A DNA stretch of 64,000 bases from Rhodoferax sp. AJA081-3 (GTDB lineage: Bacteria > Pseudomonadota > Gammaproteobacteria > Burkholderiales > Burkholderiaceae_C), in assembly GCF_017798165.1 (NCBI RefSeq), contig NZ_CP059068.1:806001-870000 (forward strand), given 5' to 3'. Under the pieces are notes generated by a model. That model did no database searches and was not told the DNA's origin. It saw only the letters and a list, made by a program, of their open reading frames with translations. Below are positions 27,418-36,330 of the stretch, one piece after another (the stretch's first letter is position 1; each line of letters starts with the position of its first letter). Made by a program: the position numbers and the translations under genes.

Positions 27418-27527
27418 TAGACGTAGGCCACTCTGATGTTTCCACCACCATGATCTACACCCATGTGCTCAAGGTGGCAGCAGGTGGCACGGCCAGCCCG
27501 CTGGATGCATTGGCAGCCGGTAATTAG
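27418..27527 (+). pseudogene. Tyrosine recombinase C-terminal tail (integron-integrase type)
   Basis: About 36 codons reading [18 protein letters not shown] and then SPLDALA before a stop. This is the final segment of integron-type tyrosine recombinases, with the nucleophile Tyr in MIYTHV. No N-terminal part is present. Integrases of this kind also accompany some IS91-family elements, so this need not mean a former integron. It ends directly against the mocA-like stop (27528). Confidence 0.7.
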
Positions 27528-28061
27528 CTACGGCAGCAACTGCGCCACCCGGTTCAGATCATCCAGCGTATCAATGTCGGTCACGGCACCGGCATCGGTC
27601 ACTACAAATTCCATAGCATGGAAAGCAGAAAGTACGGGGGCTGCACCCTGATTTCCCTTAAGAGACTCCAGCCCTGCACGGCACTGCGCCGAGAAACCTA
27701 CAGGGTGGCCACGCTGGCCTTCGAATGTAGGGAACACAGCCGCGTGGTCGGCCAACGCCTGCGCCATCGCGCGCAAGGTGTCTGGCTGGATGAGCGGCAG
27801 ATCACCGGGCAGAATGAGCCACCCCGCAGCATCACGCGTAGCGCGCACGGCCGCTGCAATGGAATCCCCCATGCCGAGGTGCGGCCCGTTTTCCACATGG
27901 AAAGGCAAGCCACTGGCACGCACTGCATCCACCGTGTGTTGCAGCACGGTTTTGCCATGCAGCAAGGCCTGCAGCTTGGAGCCTGTGCCGCCTGATGCGA
28001 TGAAACGCCGGCCCCGGCCGCTGGCCAGGATCAGGACGGTGGGTGGGTGGTGGCCAGGCAA
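27528..28061 (-). CDS. MocA/MobA-like molybdenum cofactor nucleotidyltransferase
   Basis: A 177-residue GT-A-fold nucleotidyltransferase, probably transferring CMP or GMP to molybdopterin for the hydroxylase encoded upstream in the operon. The signature ILASGRGRRF...SKLQALL is a variant of LAAGxSxRMG-xxK. GWLILPGDLPLI holds the metal-binding Asp, and GHPVGFS matches the conserved GHP motif. The likely start is TTG at 28061, overlapping xdhC by 31 nt; no better codon is in place. Context with XdhC and a molybdo-hydroxylase favours the MocA (CTP) type. Confidence 0.82.
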   Translation of the reverse strand: MPGHHPPTVLILASGRGRRFIASGGTGSKLQALLHGKTVLQHTVDAVRASGLPFHVENGPHLGMGDSIAAAVRATRDAAGWLILPGDLPLIQPDTLRAMAQALADHAAVFPTFEGQRGHPVGFSAQCRAGLESLKGNQGAAPVLSAFHAMEFVVTDAGAVTDIDTLDDLNRVAQLLP

Positions 28062-29053
28062 GCGCCGGTCTCCGCCACAGGCTGCCCTTGGGGGGCCGCG
28101 TTTTTGACCTGCACGACCTGGGCAATGATGGACACTGCAATTTCGGCAGGTGTCTTGGCACCTATCGACAGCCCCACCGGGCCATGCAGCCGTGCGAGCA
28201 CGTCAGCGGTCAGGTCGAAGTGTTCGGCCAGGCGCTGTTTGCGCGCCTGCTGGTTGCGCCGCGAGCCCAGTGCGCCTACGTAGAAGGCGTCAGAACCCAG
28301 CGCCTCCAACAGCGCCATGTCGTCCAGCTTGGGGTCGTGTGTGAGCGCCACGATGGCGGTGTGGGCATCGGGAGCCAGCGCGCGCACCGCGTCGTCAGGC
28401 ATACCCATCACGCGGGTCACGCCGTCCATGCGCAAGGTGGTCACGTATTCGTCACGCGGGTCGCAGACCAGCACTTCAAAGTCCAGCATCTGCGCCATTT
28501 GGGCCACGGCTTGCGACAGCTGGCCCGCGCCAATCAGCAGCAGACGCCACTTGGGGCCGAATACGGTGGTGAGCACACTGCCATCAAACGCCATGGCCTG
28601 GCCGCGCGTGGCAGGCAGCAACTGCACAGCCCCCGTCGACAAGGTCAGCTGGCGGGCTACCAGCTTATGCCGGGCCGTGCGGTCCAACAGATCCTGCACC
28701 CAGGCCGTGTCCAGCAGCGGCTCGCGCACCAGGCGCAGCGTGCCGCCGCAGGGCAGGCCAAAACGTGCAGCCTCTTCTTTGCTGACGCCGTAGGCCAGCA
28801 TGGACGGGCGCTCTTGGTCAGGCGATGCTGCACGGTTTTGCAGTGCGGCCTTGGTCTGGGCGATCAGGTCGTCTTCCACACAGCCGCCAGATACAGATCC
28901 GCTGACGGCGCCATCGTCCCGCACGGCGAGCAAGGCACCGGGCGGCCGGGGGGCGCTGCCCCAGGTCTCCACCACGGTGACCAGCGTGACGGCGTGGCCG
29001 CTTTGGCGCCACTGCAGCGCGTCGGCCAATACCCTCAGGTCCAGGCTTTCCAT
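28031..29053 (-). CDS. xdhC: XdhC/CoxI-family molybdenum cofactor insertion protein
   Basis: A 340-residue accessory protein that binds, sulfurates or protects Moco before insertion in xanthine dehydrogenase-type enzymes. The N-terminal XdhC/CoxI domain has TVVETWGSAPRPPGA and SGSVSGGCVEDDLI; the Rossmann-like C-terminal domain has LIGAGQLSQAVAQMA and ALTHDPKLDDMAL, then GALGSRRNQQAR. It lies 8 nt downstream of the large subunit gene and overlaps the mocA-like gene. Confidence 0.92.
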   Translation of the reverse strand: MESLDLRVLADALQWRQSGHAVTLVTVVETWGSAPRPPGALLAVRDDGAVSGSVSGGCVEDDLIAQTKAALQNRAASPDQERPSMLAYGVSKEEAARFGLPCGGTLRLVREPLLDTAWVQDLLDRTARHKLVARQLTLSTGAVQLLPATRGQAMAFDGSVLTTVFGPKWRLLLIGAGQLSQAVAQMAQMLDFEVLVCDPRDEYVTTLRMDGVTRVMGMPDDAVRALAPDAHTAIVALTHDPKLDDMALLEALGSDAFYVGALGSRRNQQARKQRLAEHFDLTADVLARLHGPVGLSIGAKTPAEIAVSIIAQVVQVKNAAPQGQPVAETGACLATTHPPS

Positions 29054-29061
29054 TGGTCTGA

Positions 29062-31332
29062 TCAGGCCAGCTTGAACGGCAGGCTGCGGGGCGTCTTGCC
29101 GGTCAGCTTGGCAATGGCATTGCCAAAGGCCGGGGCCAGTGGCGGCAGGCCAGGTTCACCCATGCCAGTGGGCGGCTCGGCGCTGGGGACAATGTGCACG
29201 GCGATCTTGGGCATGTCGGTGATACGGGCCACCACGTAGTCGCCAAAATTGCTTTGCTCAACCAAACCATCCTTGAAGGTAATGGCAGACCCAGGCAGGC
29301 AGGTGCCCAAGCCCATCAGCGCGGCGCCCTGCACTTGCGCTTCAATGGTCTTGGGGTTGACGGCCAGGTTGCAGTGCACGGCAGCAGTGACCGCATGCAG
29401 CTTGGGCACGCCCTTGGTGACCGATGCCTCGGCCACATAGGCCACCACGGTGTCAAACGACTCGTGTACGGCCACGCCCCAGGCCTGGCCCTTGGGCAGC
29501 TTGCGTTTGCCATAACCCGATTGCTCCACCGCCAGCATCAGTGCGGCTTTGTGGCGCGGGTGCTTGTCACCCATCAGCTTCATGCGGTAAGCCACCGGGT
29601 CCTGGTTGGTGGCGCGGGCAATTTCATCGACCAGGGTTTCCATGACGTAGGCGGTGTGGGTGGAGCCCACGCTGCGCCACCACAGCACCGGCACGTTGAC
29701 CTTGGGGTGGTGCACCGACAGGCGCATGGGCACGTCATACGGCTCGCGCATGCCTTCGACGATGGTCGCGTCCACGCCGTCCTTGATCATCATGCCTGCA
29801 AAGGGTGTGCCCTCCACAATCGACTGGCCGACGATGACATGGTCCCAAGCCAGCACCTTGCCCTTGGCGTCAAAACCGATCTCGGCACGGTGCACGTGCA
29901 TGGGGCGGTAGTAGCCGCCTTTGATGTCGTCTTCGCGGCTCCACAGCACACGAATCGGTGCACTGACTCCGGCTGCCATGGCAACCTTGGCCACAGTGCA
30001 GGCCTCAACCACATAGTCGGCCGTGGGCACGGCGCGGCGGCCAAAACCGCCACCGGCCATCTGCACATTCACCTTGACGTTTTGTGGTGGCAGGCCCAGC
30101 ACCTTGGCTGCTGCCATGCCGTCAAAGCCGGGCATTTGTGTGCCCAGGTAGATGGCGGCCTTGGCATCTGCACCACTGCCGGTGACATGCACGGTGCAGT
30201 TCAGCGGCTCCATGGGCGCATGCGCCAGGTAGGGGAAGGTGAACTCGGCGCTGATCTTCTTGGGCGCCTTGGCCAGCGGCGCCATGTCGGCCTGGTATTT
30301 CAGCGCGCCGGTCTTCTTGGCCAGGGCCTTGTAGCTGGCCAGTTGGGCGGTGCTGTCGACTTTCTCCACGCCAGAGGTGTCCCACTCCAGCTTCAGCGCA
30401 TCACGCGCCTGCTTGGCGGCCCAGTAGCCTTGGGCGATCACGGCCACGCCCTCCCCGCCCCGGTCGGTGGGCATGCGTAACACGGCTTTGACACCGGGTA
30501 CCGCCTTGGCGGCCGCGTCGTCCAGCGACTTGATCTTGGCGCCAAACACTGCCGGGTGGGCCACCACGGCGGTCAGCATGCCGGGCAGTTGCACATCGAT
30601 ACCGAAGTTTTGCTGGCCGCTGGACTTGGCTTTGCCGTCCAGCCGCGGTGTGGCTTTGCCGATGATGCGGAAGTTCTTAGGGTCCTTCAGCGCCACTTTG
30701 TCGGGCACGGGCATCTTCATGGCGGCATCCGACAGATCGCCATAACTGATGGATTTGCCTGCGGGGCCCAGGACCATGCCGTTTTCGGTGCGCAGCGCGC
30801 TGGCATCCACACCCCACTGCGCAGCCGCAGCGGCCACCAGCATGGCGCGGGCGCGGGCACCCAGTTCGCGGTACTGCATGAAGGAGCGTTTGATGGAGCC
30901 CGAGCCACCTGTCAGGTGCATGCCAAAGGCAGGGTCCACGTAGGCGGCGTTGGCATCGCCGTGTTCGGCGGTGACCTTGCTCCAGTCGGCGTCCAGCTCC
31001 TCGGCCAGGCACATGGGCAAGGCGGTCCACACGCCCTGGCCAAACTCCAGGCGGTTGATGGCGACGGTGACCGTGCCGTCCTTTGCAATCCGCACGAAGG
31101 CAGAGGGTTGCTCGAAGGGTTTCAGGCCAGCCGGTGCCGCGGCTTGTGCGCCCGCCACCAAGGGGTAGGCACCCAGTGCAAAGCCAGAGGCCGCGCCCAT
31201 CTTCAAAAAGCTGCGCCGGGCCAGCCCTTCAGTTGCTATTGATTTAGAAGCGCCTTGAGACCGTTCCACGCGGGCTAGAAGCCCTTTTGGCAGTTGGTCC
31301 ATCAGTTCGGGGGATGCGGAGTCGAAATGCAT
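29062..31332 (-). CDS. Molybdopterin-binding hydroxylase large subunit (IorB-like), Tat-exported
   Basis: A 756-residue xanthine-oxidase-family catalytic subunit of the isoquinoline 1-oxidoreductase/aldehyde dehydrogenase type. A twin-arginine signal (RRSFLKMGAASGFALG, R39-R40) indicates folded export with the 2Fe-2S subunit. Moco-binding stretches include GGGFGRRAVPTADYVVEA and GEPGLPPLAPAFGNA near the end, with the conserved Glu. Residues about 17-35, before the Tat motif, are encoded by a dispersed element, giving an unusually long n-region. The ATG at 31332 follows GAGGAAA. The substrate (aldehyde or N-heterocycle) cannot be fixed. Confidence 0.88.
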   Translation of the reverse strand: MHFDSASPELMDQLPKGLLARVERSQGASKSIATEGLARRSFLKMGAASGFALGAYPLVAGAQAAAPAGLKPFEQPSAFVRIAKDGTVTVAINRLEFGQGVWTALPMCLAEELDADWSKVTAEHGDANAAYVDPAFGMHLTGGSGSIKRSFMQYRELGARARAMLVAAAAAQWGVDASALRTENGMVLGPAGKSISYGDLSDAAMKMPVPDKVALKDPKNFRIIGKATPRLDGKAKSSGQQNFGIDVQLPGMLTAVVAHPAVFGAKIKSLDDAAAKAVPGVKAVLRMPTDRGGEGVAVIAQGYWAAKQARDALKLEWDTSGVEKVDSTAQLASYKALAKKTGALKYQADMAPLAKAPKKISAEFTFPYLAHAPMEPLNCTVHVTGSGADAKAAIYLGTQMPGFDGMAAAKVLGLPPQNVKVNVQMAGGGFGRRAVPTADYVVEACTVAKVAMAAGVSAPIRVLWSREDDIKGGYYRPMHVHRAEIGFDAKGKVLAWDHVIVGQSIVEGTPFAGMMIKDGVDATIVEGMREPYDVPMRLSVHHPKVNVPVLWWRSVGSTHTAYVMETLVDEIARATNQDPVAYRMKLMGDKHPRHKAALMLAVEQSGYGKRKLPKGQAWGVAVHESFDTVVAYVAEASVTKGVPKLHAVTAAVHCNLAVNPKTIEAQVQGAALMGLGTCLPGSAITFKDGLVEQSNFGDYVVARITDMPKIAVHIVPSAEPPTGMGEPGLPPLAPAFGNAIAKLTGKTPRSLPFKLA
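31232..31284 (-). repeat. Dispersed element, copy 5, in frame in the hydroxylase large subunit
   Basis: Minus strand: GGGCTTCTAGCCCGCGT...GCTTCTAAATCAATAGCAAC. It encodes about 18 residues before the Tat arginines. The frame is CTA-GCC-CGC-GTG, the same as in pgeF. Confidence 0.75.
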
Positions 31333-31354
31333 GGTGATTTCCTCGCGTAATGTT

Positions 31355-31813
31355 TTAGGCCAAGGACGCGGCAGCGGCGTGGATGGCGCTGCGCACGCGG
31401 GCATAGGTGCCGCAGCGGCAGATGTTGCCGGCCATGGCGGAGTCGATGTCGGCGTCGCTGGGCTTTTTATTGGTCTTGAGCAGCGCCGTGGCGCTCATGA
31501 TCTGGCCGCTCTGGCAGTAACCGCACTGCACCACATCGTGCGCGACCCAGGCGTTTTGTACAGCCAGCCCAACCTTGTCCGTGGCAACGGCTTCTATGGT
31601 GGTGATTTTCTTGCCCGCCGCAGCGGAGATGGGCGTAACGCAGGAGCGTGTCGCCACACCATCCACGTGCACAGTACAGGCGCCACACAACGCAGCGCCG
31701 CAACCGAACTTGGTGCCGGTCATGCCCAGCGTGTCGCGAAGGGCCCAGAGTATGGGGGTGGTGGCATCGGCGTCAACCTGCATGTCTTTGCCGTTGATGT
31801 TCAGAGTGGGCAC
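31355..31813 (-). CDS. 2Fe-2S subunit of molybdo-hydroxylase (IorA-like)
   Basis: A 152-residue electron-transfer subunit. An N-terminal plant-type ferredoxin fold has [15 protein letters not shown]; the C-terminal helical domain has [10 protein letters not shown] and NICRCGTY for the second cluster. It partners the Tat-exported large subunit, whose ATG lies 22 nt downstream. It has no signal peptide and is probably co-exported by hitchhiking (family knowledge). A GTG start at 31813 is chosen because GAGGAG lies about 8 nt upstream and the fold begins at once. Confidence 0.92.
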   Translation of the reverse strand: MPTLNINGKDMQVDADATTPILWALRDTLGMTGTKFGCGAALCGACTVHVDGVATRSCVTPISAAAGKKITTIEAVATDKVGLAVQNAWVAHDVVQCGYCQSGQIMSATALLKTNKKPSDADIDSAMAGNICRCGTYARVRSAIHAAAASLA

Positions 31814-31895
31814 AACAATCTCCTCGGTCTGGATCGCGGCCACAGTGGCCGGGTCGGCCGAATGTAATGCAATTCCGCGAAACGTGCTGAATGCG

Positions 31896-33950
31896 CTAGT
31901 GCGCTGATAGCCCCATGGGCAGTGTGGCGTACAAATCTTCAAAGTCTTCCGCTGGCAAGCCCGGCGAACACAGAAAACCCTGGAAGGCTTCGCACTGCAA
32001 ACCGTGCAGGTAGTCACGCTGGGCGCCCGTCTCCACACCCTCGGCCACCACGGACATTTTGAGAGCGCGGGCCATGGCAATGGTGGCACCCACAATGGCA
32101 CGGTCACCTTCGTCTTCGGGCAAGCCCATCACAAAGGCGCGGTCGATCTTCAGTTTGGAAATGGGAAACTTCTTCAAGTAGGCCAGACTGGAATAACCGG
32201 TACCAAAGTCGTCAATCGCCAGGCTGATGCCCAATGCAGCCAGGGCCTGCAGGCGCGTCAGGGTTTCATGGATGTCCTTGATCAGGATGGACTCGGTCAG
32301 CTCCAGCTCCAGCAAAGCCGGGTCCAGCCCTGCATCGCTGATGGCGCTGGCCACACGCTCCACAAAATCACCCTGCTGGAACTGCAGCGCCGAGACGTTG
32401 ACCGACACCACCACCGGACGACCGGACTCCTGCCAGGTGAAAGACTGGCGCACCGCTTCGGCCAGCACCCAGTTGCCTATATTGATGATGAACCCAGACT
32501 CCTCGGCCAGCGGGATAAAGGTGGCCGGTGACACATTGCCCAATTCGGCATCGCTCCAGCGGATAAGCGCCTCCACGCCCAGCAAGCGCCCATCCAGCAA
32601 CGATATCTGCGGTTGGTAGTGCAGGCGAAACAAACCCTGTTCCATGGCAAGGCGCATGGCATGGTCCATCTTGACCCGCGAGAGCAGGTCCACATTCATT
32701 TGCGGCTGGTAGAAGCGGAAGTTGCCTCGCCCGCGTTCCTTGACCCGGAACATGGCCGTGTCTGCGCATTGGACCAGCGTGTCCAGCGTGCGGCCATCTG
32801 CCGGGTACATGGCGATGCCGATGCTGCACCCCATGGAAAAATTCACACTGTCCAACACAAAGGGCTGGGCCAATTTTTCCAGAATGCGGCGGGCCACTAT
32901 CTCGGCACCTATGGCATCGGCCTCTTGCAAAAAAGCAATGAACTCATCACCGCCCACCCGGCACAGGGTATCTACCTCGCGCAGCGTTTGTTGTATGCGT
33001 GCCGAGGCTTCTACCAGCACCCGGTCACCAAAGGCGTGGCCCAGCGAGTCGTTGATATTCTTGAAGCGGTCCAGGTCCACAAACAGCAGGGCAAAGGTCG
33101 AGCCATTGCGTTGTGCGGTGCGCAGTGCAACCGCCACCCGCTGCCCCAGCAGCAGCCGGTTGGGGAGCCCCGTCAACACATCGGTATAGGCCAGGGCTTC
33201 AATGCGTTTTTGGGCGTCCAGCCGCTCGGTCAGGTCGCGGAAGGAATACACCCGCCCCACCACGCGGCTGCGGCTAGTCTGGGGCAGGGTTACACGCTCC
33301 AGCATGCGCCCCGAGCGCAACAACAACACGTCGGTGCACTCCATCTCGGGGTCATCACCAATCAATCCCAGGCGTTCCTGGTAACTCGCTTCATCCTTGA
33401 CGCACCCACGCATATGGGTCAGCAATGCCGCATCGTCATGCGCCTCCAGCATGTCCGGCGGCACATTCCACAATTCTACAAAACGGCGGTTGTAGTGGCG
33501 CACCTCGCCAGCGACGTTGAGAACCAGAATGCCATCACCCGAGGACTCCAGTGTGGCCCGCAACTCCGACATGCGGTTTTCCAATTGTTCCTCGGCACTG
33601 CGCTGGTCCCGCAAATCACGCAGCCCGACCAGAAACACCGGCTCGTCGGGTGCAACCCACACCCGGCTGACCTTGCGCTCTACGGGTATGGCGACACCCT
33701 CACTGCATCGCAATAGCGATTCCGACAGGATGTGGTCCGCCAGACCTGCAGCCACATCCTCCCAAAAAAACAGGTCTTCCGGAGAATTGGTCAGTTCCAC
33801 CACGGGTTTGCCGACAAACTCTGCACTGGGCAATCCCACCAGTTTGGCCATGACCCGATTGGCCATGGTGATACGCAGGGACTTGGGGTCTACCAGGCAG
33901 ACCGCCTCTATCATGGCGTCCAATAAGGGGCCACACGTGGCGGGTGTCAT
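31896..33950 (-). CDS. PAS-PAS-GGDEF-EAL c-di-GMP enzyme
   Basis: A 684-residue protein. Two PAS-like sensor regions (about 5-115 and 130-235) precede a GGDEF domain ([10 protein letters not shown] intact) and an EAL domain ([33 protein letters not shown]), with the catalytic residues of both activities recognisable. Net direction (synthesis or breakdown of c-di-GMP) cannot be told. No membrane segment. It overlaps the preceding HD-GYP gene by ATGA, so the two enzymes are translated together, giving a module with opposing potential. Confidence 0.93.
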   Translation of the reverse strand: MTPATCGPLLDAMIEAVCLVDPKSLRITMANRVMAKLVGLPSAEFVGKPVVELTNSPEDLFFWEDVAAGLADHILSESLLRCSEGVAIPVERKVSRVWVAPDEPVFLVGLRDLRDQRSAEEQLENRMSELRATLESSGDGILVLNVAGEVRHYNRRFVELWNVPPDMLEAHDDAALLTHMRGCVKDEASYQERLGLIGDDPEMECTDVLLLRSGRMLERVTLPQTSRSRVVGRVYSFRDLTERLDAQKRIEALAYTDVLTGLPNRLLLGQRVAVALRTAQRNGSTFALLFVDLDRFKNINDSLGHAFGDRVLVEASARIQQTLREVDTLCRVGGDEFIAFLQEADAIGAEIVARRILEKLAQPFVLDSVNFSMGCSIGIAMYPADGRTLDTLVQCADTAMFRVKERGRGNFRFYQPQMNVDLLSRVKMDHAMRLAMEQGLFRLHYQPQISLLDGRLLGVEALIRWSDAELGNVSPATFIPLAEESGFIINIGNWVLAEAVRQSFTWQESGRPVVVSVNVSALQFQQGDFVERVASAISDAGLDPALLELELTESILIKDIHETLTRLQALAALGISLAIDDFGTGYSSLAYLKKFPISKLKIDRAFVMGLPEDEGDRAIVGATIAMARALKMSVVAEGVETGAQRDYLHGLQCEAFQGFLCSPGLPAEDFEDLYATLPMGLSAH

Positions 33951-35233
33951 GCAAGCGCACCCATCTGTGAGTCAACAACCCGCTCAAAAAAATAACTCAC
34001 GCGCTGGCGCGGTGCCAGAAAGTCCATAGCTGCGCTGGGCAAGCCCGAGGGTTTGAGGCTGCGCCGGATACCGATGTTAGGTGCATGCTCCAGATCCAGA
34101 ATCAACGCCTCGTGTTTGGCCACACCGGCTTCATGCACGATGATGCGGGGCTTGAGCGGCCGGGTAGAATTGACCGACACCACCATGCCGTAGCGTTCAT
34201 CAATCAACTGCACCACCGAGCCGGGCGGGTACACCCCCATCATGCGGATAAATGCACTGAGTGCCGCCGTATCAAACCGTGTTTTGAGCTGTGCAAAAAT
34301 CAACGACAGGGATTCGTGCGGTGTCATGGCCGCAGCCGGCCGGCTGGGGTTGCACAGGTTGTCATACCGGTTGACCAGCGCCAAAATACGCGCGGCCACC
34401 GTCATGGATTCACCCTTGGCACGGGTAGGAAAACCACTGCCATCGGTCAGCTCATGGTGCTGCGCAATCGCCAGCAAGGCGCCCTTGGACAGCTCCATGG
34501 CCTTGCCCACCTGCACACTTTTGGCCACATGCTCCTGGTAGAGCTTGTACTCTGCGGTTGAGAAATTTTCTTCCAGCCAGCGTACCCGGTCCGGCAGTTG
34601 GGCCTTGCCGACATCGTGCAAAAACGCAGCCATGCCCAGGTCGATCAATTCAGCCTGGGACAAACCCATGGCCTTGCCAAGCAACAAGGAGACCACCGTG
34701 ACATTGACCGGGTGCATGGACGACTTGTCACCCGCGGCTTCGGACAGTAGGCGAATGGCGGAATCGCCTTCGCACAAGATGTCGCCCACAAAGGTGTTTA
34801 CCAGCGTGTGGCAATGTTCTGCGGCGGCCTTGGGTTGGGTCGGTATGGCCTCCAGCATCTTTTTGTACTGGCGCACAGCGTCACCAAATTGCCGCTCACA
34901 AACGACCAGACTGCGCTGTTGCACCGCCAGTTGTTCGGCGCGTTGCTGGCGCAGCTGGGCTTCACGGTGCGCGGCTTGGGCGCGTTCCACGGCCAGTGCG
35001 TCCATGGCGGGTTTGGCAACCACCGCATCCGGATCGGGATCGCTTTTGGCCAGGTTGACACGCACTTGCTGCATGCCCAGTCCACAAATAGTTTCGATTT
35101 GTTTGGAAGACGTCAGTTTGAAGCTGCCGGTGGGAAACGGATGGGCCAACCAGCCTACGTCCAGCTCCACATACATGCCTATGCGCAGGGACTTGCAATC
35201 CACCAACCCGACGGTATCGTCTTTGCTCTTCAT
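33947..35233 (-). CDS. HD-GYP phosphodiesterase with DUF3391 N-terminus
   Basis: A 428-residue soluble protein. An N-terminal DUF3391-like domain (about 8-130) and a coiled stretch precede the HD-GYP domain: MAAFLHDVGKAQLPDRV has the HD pair, and HHELTDGSGFP is the GYP-type motif with F for Y. It probably hydrolyses c-di-GMP. The ATG at 35233 begins the DUF3391 domain (MKSKDDTVGL); an in-frame extension upstream lacks family similarity. First gene of a two-gene operon with the GGDEF-EAL enzyme. Confidence 0.92.
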   Translation of the reverse strand: MKSKDDTVGLVDCKSLRIGMYVELDVGWLAHPFPTGSFKLTSSKQIETICGLGMQQVRVNLAKSDPDPDAVVAKPAMDALAVERAQAAHREAQLRQQRAEQLAVQQRSLVVCERQFGDAVRQYKKMLEAIPTQPKAAAEHCHTLVNTFVGDILCEGDSAIRLLSEAAGDKSSMHPVNVTVVSLLLGKAMGLSQAELIDLGMAAFLHDVGKAQLPDRVRWLEENFSTAEYKLYQEHVAKSVQVGKAMELSKGALLAIAQHHELTDGSGFPTRAKGESMTVAARILALVNRYDNLCNPSRPAAAMTPHESLSLIFAQLKTRFDTAALSAFIRMMGVYPPGSVVQLIDERYGMVVSVNSTRPLKPRIIVHEAGVAKHEALILDLEHAPNIGIRRSLKPSGLPSAAMDFLAPRQRVSYFFERVVDSQMGALA

Positions 35234-35454
35234 GGGCCACCATCCTTCATCGATTCTCACAACCCAAGCTTGCCGGCCACCGTCCTGTTCTGCGGCAACC
35301 GTGGCATGCTGCAAAGCGCATTCCACAGCCTGCGACAGAGGACTTTGCTTGTTCTAAAGCAAGCATACCCCATGTTTTTGGCCCATTTCTGCAGATACTA
35401 CGCGGCTTATGGGCACTCGCCATCCCATAAACATGTCAGTTACACGTCAGGCGT

Positions 35455-35477
35455 AAAAAAACCCGCCAAAGCGGGTT
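35455..35477 (-). terminator. Rho-independent terminator after phaB
   Basis: On the minus strand AACCCGC-TTTG-GCGGGTT is followed by TTTTT. A 7-bp G/C-rich stem, 4-nt loop and T tract lie 40 nt past the phaB stop, ending the phaCAB operon. Confidence 0.88.
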
Positions 35478-35516
35478 CTTTTGACTCGATATTGCGACTT
35501 CTGGTCGCAAAGCAAC

Positions 35517-36254
35517 TCAGCCCATGTGCAGGCCGCCGTTGACAGAAAATTCTGCACCTGTTGCGTATCCGCCCTCATCCGACGCCAGCCAGGCGATGAT
35601 GGATGCAATTTCGCCGGGCTCACCCAGACGTTTGACCGGCACTGTGGCGATGATCTTGTCCAGCACTTCCTGGCGAATGGCTTTGACCATGTCGGTGCCG
35701 ATGTAGCCTGGGCTCACGGTGTTGACGGTCACACCCTTGGTTGCCAACTCTTGGGCCAGCGCCATGGAGAAACCGTGCATGCCGGCCTTGGCGGCCGAGT
35801 AGTTGGTCTGCCCCGCCTGGCCCTTGACGCCATTGACCGACGAGATGTTGATGATGCGGCCCCAGCCCTTTTCCACCATGTCGCCGACCACCTGCTTGGT
35901 GACATTGAACATGCTGTTAAGGTTGGTCTCGATCACGGCGTCCCAGTCTTCGCGCGTCATCTTCAGGAACATGCGGTCCTTGGTAATGCCGGCGTTGTTG
36001 ATCAACACATCGATAGCGCCATGCTCGGCCTTGGCTTTGGAGAAAGCCTCTACGGTCGAATCCCAATTACCCACATTGCCCACCGACGCGAAGAAGGTGA
36101 AGCCCAAAGCCGCCTGCTCGGCAATCCACTTGGCGTGGTCACGGGTAGGGCCGCAGCCCGCAATGACCTTGAAACCCTCTTTGTGCAAGCGCTGGCAGAT
36201 GGCGGTACCGATGCCACCCATACCACCGGTTACGTAGGCTACTTTTTGACTCAT
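35517..36254 (-). CDS. phaB: Acetoacetyl-CoA reductase
   Basis: A 245-residue NADPH-dependent short-chain reductase making (R)-3-hydroxybutyryl-CoA for PHB. Features: TGGMGGIG cofactor loop, NNAGITKD, catalytic S138/139, Y152 and K156 (NYSAAKAG), and PGYIGTDMVKAI. The ATG at 36254 is chosen over a GTG two codons earlier because GAGGAG sits 5 nt before it. Last gene of phaCAB, with a terminator just downstream. A dispersed element separates it from phaA. Confidence 0.96.
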   Translation of the reverse strand: MSQKVAYVTGGMGGIGTAICQRLHKEGFKVIAGCGPTRDHAKWIAEQAALGFTFFASVGNVGNWDSTVEAFSKAKAEHGAIDVLINNAGITKDRMFLKMTREDWDAVIETNLNSMFNVTKQVVGDMVEKGWGRIINISSVNGVKGQAGQTNYSAAKAGMHGFSMALAQELATKGVTVNTVSPGYIGTDMVKAIRQEVLDKIIATVPVKRLGEPGEIASIIAWLASDEGGYATGAEFSVNGGLHMG

Positions 36255-36278
36255 GTTCACTCCTCTTTGGTTTTACTT

Positions 36279-36327
36279 GCTACAACATTAGTAGCTGTAA
36301 CCCCAGTATTTACGGGGGCTAACAGCC
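36279..36327 (-). repeat. Dispersed two-hairpin element, copy 6 (phaA-phaB spacer)
   Basis: Minus strand: GGCTGTTAGCCCCCGT...CAGCTACTAATGTTGTAGC. It occupies most of the 76-bp space between phaA and phaB, inside the transcript, where its hairpins could affect mRNA processing (inference). Confidence 0.8.
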
Positions 36328-36330
36328 AAT

